Assembly (NCBI GenBank): GCA_024760905.1
Contig: CM045731.1
Coordinates: forward strand, 50,460,001 to 50,524,000
Direction: 5' to 3'
DNA: 64,000 nucleotides
Origin: Plotosus lineatus
Lineage: Eukaryota; Chordata; Actinopteri; Siluriformes; Plotosidae
A program made the translations under genes and the position numbers. Shown piece by piece: positions 1 to 64,000 of the stretch (position 1 is its first letter; every line of letters begins with the position of its first letter). Under the pieces are notes generated by a model. It was not told the DNA's origin, ran no database searches, and worked only from the letters and a program-made list of their open reading frames with translations.

Positions 1-35
1 TCCAGGCTCTGGTTGCTGATGAACTCCACCAAACA
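1..35 (-). other. magi3: magi3 3' UTR, beginning
   Basis: These 35 bases follow the magi3 stop codon. No polyadenylation signal falls within them, so the transcript must continue below base 1. Confidence 0.8.
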
Positions 36-58167
<58,132 letters not shown>

Positions 58168-58749
58168 CTGAAGAAGAAAATAAAACCAAACAAAAAAGGT
58201 CAAATATCAAAACTCATCATCTAAAGCAATGTTAAACAATCCCTTAAAAAATTCATGAATCATATCCAAAAATCTAATAGTGTCCTCCTTGTCCAAAAGT
58301 CCTTCCAATTCTTTAAAAAAATAAATTATGAAAATCTGTACATCTCTTTTGTGTAATCCTGCTAACAAACACAGACAACCCCTGGGTTAAATATAATCTT
58401 ATAGGCAGAGGTATACACACAAAAAAAAAAAAAATAGAAAAGAAGTTCCTCTGAATGCACTGATCAAATCTGGCATTTCACGATCATAAAAATAAAGCCA
58501 GGCTTCCCAGATGTATATAAATAAAACCTCACTCAAAGCACTTGTTTAAAGATGCAGAGCTTCAAACGGGGCTTCCTGAAGAGACGGTGTATGATTAAAA
58601 AGAAACAACTTGAAATATCAACTGAGCGTGACAGGTGTAGAGCTTTCTTCACTCACAAGCAGTAAAAGCTTCAGCCTTTAAGGCCCAATGGGAAAGGAGA
58701 ACAGAATATTAATTCCCTTTAACATGGTGTATGTGTGTGTATGTATATA

Positions 58750-58794
<45 letters not shown>

Positions 58795-60448
58795 AGTAGT
58801 ATTGCAGGGTGATATACAGCCCTTCAATCTCTGTTCTCTCCAATTGCTGCAGGTTTACAGTCTGCTTCTGATAATTTTTCCCACAGCTGGGAGAGTTAGG
58901 GCTGTATGATTTCAAACAATATTTGCACATTATATAACAATTACGCTTCACATTGTACCTGCACTATCCTTTAAATATAAAGTATATTGTTATATAATTA
59001 ACGCTGCGTGGTGTCCAACCTGACGTCATGTAATTGGTATGAATTTGTAATACACAGGCAAGATGAGGAGCCTGATAAAACAAAAACTACAGGTTTCAGG
59101 TTCAAAAAAGATGCAAAAAAGAGTGTGTGTACAAATGGGTACTGGCACTGACACATGATTCACTCAGAAATTGTAACACAGCTAAGCCTGATGGCTGAAA
59201 ACAGTCAAACTTCAACCTGTAAATGCAGCTGTTGTAATCAAATAATGCTGAATAAATTTGTGTTAAAAGTTAATTTCATTCCTGTTCCAATGCTACCAAA
59301 TTCAGCCAAGTTCATCGAAAAAGAACATTTCAATTTTTAGACTGAGTTTGTGTTGATTTTTCACCAACCTTAATTAGAGCGCCTTTGTTTTGATGAGATC
59401 TCAAGAGCACTGCGCTCTGGTTGCAAGGCATTGTCCACAAAATCGACTCGCACGTCACGCTGATATGACGCACGAGGTCTAAACCATTACCATATTTCAT
59501 CAGTGAAACTTCAGCTTTCCAGTCAGACCCGGTTTGTCGGGGATATATTTCACCATTAAAAAAAAAAAAAAACAACAACTTCATAATCATAAATATCCAC
59601 AAGAAGATTTCTGGTTCTTTAAAATTGGTAGAATATAATCCCCATAAAGTAGGTACCAAAATTTAGAGCGTTTCGTCTACTTTAAAATGAAATTTGAATC
59701 GAAGCTCAAGAATAAACTTACGTGACGCGCCAGACAGTTTAATTGTGAATCCCCCTCAAAAAAATGGCCACCACCATGATGGACGCGTCTGAGCAGTATA
59801 CCATAATTTCTGATCTATTTATTCCATAATATATATTTCTGTTATCAGAATATAACATTTATTGTGTATAGAATTTTATAGTGTGGCTGTTTTATAAATA
59901 TAGACTTTGACTCTGAATTGATTGGGTCACTCAGCTCGCGAGTGAAACATGAATGGAATTGGCACTTCCGACTTTGGGCGGATTTTTATCGAATTTATAG
60001 GTTCTAATTTCAAAATCAACGGAACATGTTCTTCAGATGTAAATTAAGACTAATTAGTCTGAGGCTATTTCAGAGAGTTTTGATGGAGAAATCTAAACCT
60101 ACATTATATGATAATGCATACATTCCTGTCTAAAATCAGCTGCTGCATGTGTAGTCGAGGCCACTGCCCCAGCCACTCAGGGTAGAATGATCATCATCAT
60201 CATCAATAATAGGATTGTTTATTTATATGATCCGTTTCTTTTTCCAAGGAATGAAGAGTACAATAGTCTGAAAAAGATTACAATTACTACTTATTCCAAT
60301 ACTCTGAATTTTCCAAAATGATTATGTATTAGACTTTTCCAACATTTTTCTATTTAACATTTTTTTTTTTTTTATTTCCTTCCCACCCCACACCATGGTA
60401 GATGGCCTAGAACTGATGCTTCCAATGGATGAAACAGGTCATTATACT
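58168..60448. other. Upstream of w1: mostly unique sequence
   Basis: One (GA)n run at 58749-58791 and A-rich stretches. No further magi3 exon was found: the first half of WW1 is not here. No repeat family was recognised. Confidence 0.5.
58749..58791. repeat. (GA)n microsatellite
   Basis: About 40 bp of GA. Confidence 0.95.
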
Positions 60449-60453
60449 TTAGG

Positions 60454-61877
60454 GGCGGTTCAACATTTTCACAAGCGTACAGAAAGTACGCTTTTTTGGA
60501 CCCTCCCCCCAAAAGTGTACAAATAAATGTTGATGATCTCTCGGCAGGATTTTTAAATAAGATATTAAACAATGGTCAAATATCTTTTACAAAATAAATC
60601 AATGTATTTCCTTGATCAATACTTCTTTTATACACCAATCAAATAATCATGAAATAAATTAAAAATATATACTTTTAAAGAATTCTTTTTAATGACACCT
60701 GCTTTGATATTAACATTAGGACATTTGGTTTTAATAATAAAAATGACATTGTTTTTAATAATATTATTTTATATTAAAATATAGTTAAAAATGTCTGCAC
60801 TTTTTATTGGTCATTGGGGGGGGGGTGATGCACATCTCGGTTGGGGAAATGAAACGCCGACTACATAAGTTGTCGGTAGCTTAAGTATAGTTTATTGAAG
60901 CGATTGTGGCTTAAATTTTACATCGTAAATAAACCATTGCACACACAGCGGTTTTGTTTTAAGTGCTTGTCGTATCAGTTATCCACCCGAAAGCCACCAT
61001 TGCTAAGTGCCCACCTACACAAAGTTACCGTGACATCACTGAGTTGATACAAAGTACTACATAAAATATAGTGCATGCCTGTACATGTGCTAAATACATT
61101 TACAAATTGAGCTAAAGTTATTTATCTATTCAAAGGCACAAACACATTAATACATATTTACAGCACAAAAACATACTATTAATTTTATAAAAGTACTGAC
61201 CATTAGGCTGCAGATACAGGCTGGATGACTTATGATTATTTTAGCCATTCATTCTCTGTGCGTCAATGTTTGTGTTCTAACATGTGCAGGAGCCGGAGGC
61301 GGTACTAACAAACTGTGCTTTATTCTCACACTTTGTTTGATTGATAGTGTTCAGCTATTATTGCTTTCTGATAATATGTTTGTTGATTGGTCAGCTCTGG
61401 CTTGCACATGCGCAATGCCCGTTACACGTTAACTTCCGGTTTACTTCCTGACTCAAGTCATGCGGAACTTATCTCCGACTTTCTCTTCAATAACAGTCAT
61501 TAAGTTTATTTATGAGATTGTGAATACACATAATTTCTTGTCCAGTGGAACTCAACTCTTGCTGTGGGGGGGTGCACGTGAACCATGTGCACCCCCCCCA
61601 GCCTACGCCCTTGATCAGCTGCCTTCTGATATTTCAGCAGCTGATACTGGGTTGGGTAGTATTCATTGCAGACTTTGTAGATATGCAACACCGCAGGTGG
61701 TTGGCGAATCCCGCATCGAGAGTTTCAAACTTACACGCACACAAAAAAAATCACGAGCGCATGTATTATTGTTGATCGACATTTTTATATTAAAAAACGT
61801 ACACAGACATCTTACCCCCTCCCTCCTAGCGTAAGTTTTGTAAGCGTAGGAAAATGTTGAAAATGTTGAATGACCCC
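60454..61877. mobile_element. TIR transposon with TTA duplication (Harbinger-like?)
   Basis: The left end GGGGCGGTTCAACATTTTC, then CAAGCGTAC and AGTACGC, is mirrored at the right by reversed GGGGTCATTCAACATTTTC, then TACGCTTAC and CTTACGC. TTA flanks both ends, which fits a PIF/Harbinger-type 3-bp duplication, though other superfamilies are possible. About 1.4 kb, no transposase recognised. It includes a fragment of the 42005-44772 element (61385-61540). Confidence 0.6.
61385..61540 (+). mobile_element. Fragment related to the 42.0-44.8 kb transposon
   Basis: cacgttaacttccggtttac, ttcctgact and cttatctccgactttctctt, then caataacagtca match 42490-42570 closely, in the same orientation. Confidence 0.75.
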
Positions 61878-61879
61878 TT

Positions 61880-62550
61880 AGAAACAAAAGTTTCAGGTTA
61901 ATAGCTTGGCTGGTTGAAGTTCAGATTTTCAAAATTTGATGATTTTCGGCATTTTTGTCAAATGTCACTTGTCTGACCCCTTTAAACCCAAACCATGGTA
62001 GATAGACTAAAACTGCTTCCAATGGATTAAACGGGTACTTTTCCCCTGAAAACCAAAGTACAGTATCAGGGTATTTATTGACTTGGTTGGTTAAATTTGA
62101 ATGACTTTTCAAAGATTGGTCATTTTCGGGCATTTTTTCTGTGGTGTAAATTGCAGTTTGATGCATTTGTGAAGGACAATAACTTAAAAAATGAGAAGAA
62201 CTGGCCTCAATATAAAAAAAGAGTAGTTTAGTCTATCCCAGTAACTTGGAAAATACCATAAAGGGAGAGATGTCTAATTTTGAAAATATGGGTGTCTAAA
62301 ATGCCATCTTTGTCAATTTGGTGCTACCATAATTTGAAAAAAAAAAATGCATTTTGAAATGGCTTTTACTACAAAATCTATTACCTGAGAGGCCTGAAAC
62401 TCCATAATACAGATCTAGGTTTTAGAAGTGAAATCGCATTAATTGTTTGGAGAAATTCTTGTTTCACAAATGTGCTCCAACGATGTACGAGTCAGGGGCT
62501 TGAACCGGGGGTAACAGAACAGGCTATCTCGGAAACCCTTCAAGATAATT
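61880..62550. other. Old diverged repeat, unclassified
   Basis: aaaccatggtagatagacta and ctgcttccaatggattaaac recur from 60397-60440 on the other side of the TIR element, so that element sits between two related flanks. Otherwise nothing recognised. Confidence 0.4.
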
Positions 62551-62552
62551 AC

Positions 62553-62880
62553 CGGGGATTTAGCTCAGTTGGTAGAGTGTCCGCTTTATCGTCCGGAAGT
62601 TCGGAGTTTGAATCCGGCCATGTCATACCATAAGACGTTAAAATTTGGCAGTTGTTGCTTCTTGCTTGGCGCTCAGCATCAAAGGATAGAACAATGCAAT
62701 AACTGGTGCTGCAGAATGGAGACAGGTGCCCAGAGCACACACAAAAAATAAAAAAATATCCATGTATGTAATGTACTTTGACAAAGCGTTATAAACATGC
62801 CCCAGTGCGTTTGAGCATAATATTCAGTATGGATAAAGCGCAATATAAATCTACTACATAACATAACATAACATCATTGC
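62553..62880 (+). mobile_element. tRNA-derived SINE with exact A-box
   Basis: The head ggggatttagctcagttggt contains an exact pol III A-box (TAGCTCAGTTGG) and gagtttgaatcc a B-box-like motif 47 bases on. Body gacgttaaaatttggcagtt, gcttggcgctcagcatcaaa, gagacaggtgcccagagcac. The tail has (ATAAC)n repeats. It has no acceptor-stem pairing, so it is not a tRNA gene. It resembles vertebrate V-SINE-type elements. Confidence 0.8.
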
Positions 62881-63545
62881 ATGAAATTTGGACTGGTAAT
62901 TTGTAATGGTGAGCCCAACAAATAGAACCTAAAACCATCCATTCATGATGATTTTCATTTTTTCGGTGCCAGTACCTAATATGAAGTCTGCTCACTTCTT
63001 TTAATGTCGCTGTACCAAAATTGACTGCAATGTATCGAAATGGTGCTTATAAGCTCCATGAATGGATGCATGAGTTTTAACCACTGATTTTTTGTTTTTT
63101 ATGTTTAATTCTTACATACTCCCAACATCACTATACAGTCTCAAAATAACTATACAGGGAGCCCTCGCTACTTCGCGCTTCAATTCATGTGGCTTCAGTG
63201 CATTGCGTTTTTTTTTTTTTAAATAAATAAATAATTATTCATCGAATTAAAAAATAAGGACATTAATGAAGAATAAGGGGACAAGTGAAGGAAAATGCCA
63301 CAAAAACAAGGCCAATTATGCAAAAAACCCTAAGCAAACACAAAACAAAAAGCAACCCAAAATCTCCCATCAAAACTAGGTACATTGTTGCATCTGTGTG
63401 TGCACGCGCATCTGCGCGCGTGCGTACGCACACGTATGTATGTGTGTTGTCTTCTTCTCATGCAATATCATCTGTATGTGTGTACTTATATTTTATTTAC
63501 ATCTTTTGTTTTTTTTAATGTTTAATTGTTATTCAAAGAATTTAG
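62881..63545. other. Upstream sequence, no recognised repeat
   Basis: AT-rich with GT/GC alternating stretches near 63393-63450. Nothing identified. Confidence 0.4.
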
Positions 63546-63549
63546 AGGG

Positions 63550-63890
63550 GGGGCAGTGGTGGTCTAGTGGTATAGGGTGCTGGATCGCTGATCCTAAGGT
63601 TGGGGGTTCGAGTCCCACTCTCCACAAGGTTGTCACTGTGCCTCCCAGTGCAGCTAACTGGGTTATCAAAGGCCAGCCATGTCTCTCACTGTCTATGGTG
63701 TGAGGCATGTAAAAGAACCATTGCTGACTGTCGTAAAGAGTAGGCTGCAAAGCCGTCGGCGTGTTTCCGCCCTGCGATGGCCTGGCGAGCTGTCCAGGGT
63801 GTACTCTGCCCTCGTCTGAAGTTGGCTGGGATGGGCACCAGCCTCCCCGCAACCCAAATTAGGATTAAGCGGTTACAGAAAATGAACTGA
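63550..63890 (+). mobile_element. Chimeric SINE: family B head with family A tail
   Basis: The head gtggtggtctagtggtatag, a perfect B-box ggttcgagtcc, and the family B body run to about 63765 (ccgtcggcgtgtttccgcc). From there the sequence is family A: ctgcgatggcctggcgagct, gtccagggtgtac, ggattaagcggttacagaaa and a TGAA-like tail. Confidence 0.85.
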
Positions 63891-64000
63891 TGAAATGAGA
63901 ATTTAGAGCATTGAATATGTACTTATTGATATTATATACACATATACGTGTACATATGTACGTCAAATGGGGGGGATGTTGGGGAGGGGGTTATCCTTCT
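63891..64000. other. Window end
   Basis: AT-rich with a G-run near 63968. Nothing identified. Confidence 0.4.

Noticed and set aside
62553..62628. Possible tRNA gene with A- and B-boxes
   Set aside because: The first seven bases do not pair with the expected 3' strand, and a SINE body and (ATAAC)n tail follow.

Overview
The window is eukaryotic and almost certainly from a teleost fish. The evidence is a split vertebrate gene with GT-AG introns, a Rex3 LINE, an RTE-type LINE, Tc1/mariner and hAT elements, several tRNA-derived fish SINE families, and many long CA/GT, GA and TA microsatellites. Species cannot be told from the sequence.

The only host protein-coding gene recognised is the 3' two-thirds of magi3 (membrane-associated guanylate kinase, WW and PDZ domain protein 3) on the minus strand. 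Sixteen coding exons (w1-w16 here, in transcription order) lie between 58167 and 36. Spliced, they give one uninterrupted frame of 1,076 residues: the end of WW1, WW2, PDZ1 to PDZ5 and a long basic C-terminal tail ending in the MAGI3-type TPGPWKVPSS motif. PDZ0, the guanylate kinase domain and the first half of WW1 must lie beyond base 64000. Bases 1-35 are the start of the 3' UTR. The a/b fish paralogue is not resolved.

Everything else is intronic or upstream of w1 and is dominated by repeats. 902-5180: mariner-type fragment, SINE A copies, one carrying a TIR element with a target duplication, and a TA-flanked MITE. 7436-8912: complete hAT MITE and a second hAT-like end. 9102-12027: SINE B, Rex3 5' fragment, mariner-like fragment and a hammerhead ribozyme motif. 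12444-16296: SINEs and a Tc1 element nested in a SINE tail. 17004-22426 and 22919-34494: SINEs, an RTE LINE, a Rex3 LINE and AT-rich unique sequence. 34687-46100: SINEs C and D, a 900-bp GGAT-type satellite, and a large degenerate DNA transposon with a nested hAT. 46205-52799: SINEs, mariner-like fragment, and a TIR element containing a palindromic ribozyme-bearing insertion. 52858-58087: hAT MITE and a near-full-length RTE LINE ending about 90 bp from exon w1. 58168-64000: a TTA-flanked TIR element and three SINEs.

The most notable find is a hammerhead ribozyme-like motif, intact in its conserved core, at 11236-11290 and, as an inverted pair, in a 278-bp insertion with a 17-bp target duplication at 50613-50890. 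This is the signature expected of Penelope-like retroelement termini. Also notable: a SINE family joining the 5'-region and 3'-tail sequences of the resident RTE LINE, a chimeric SINE, an obligatory 32-nt microexon in magi3, and intronic AATAAA signals at the read-through stop of the large PDZ2 exon.
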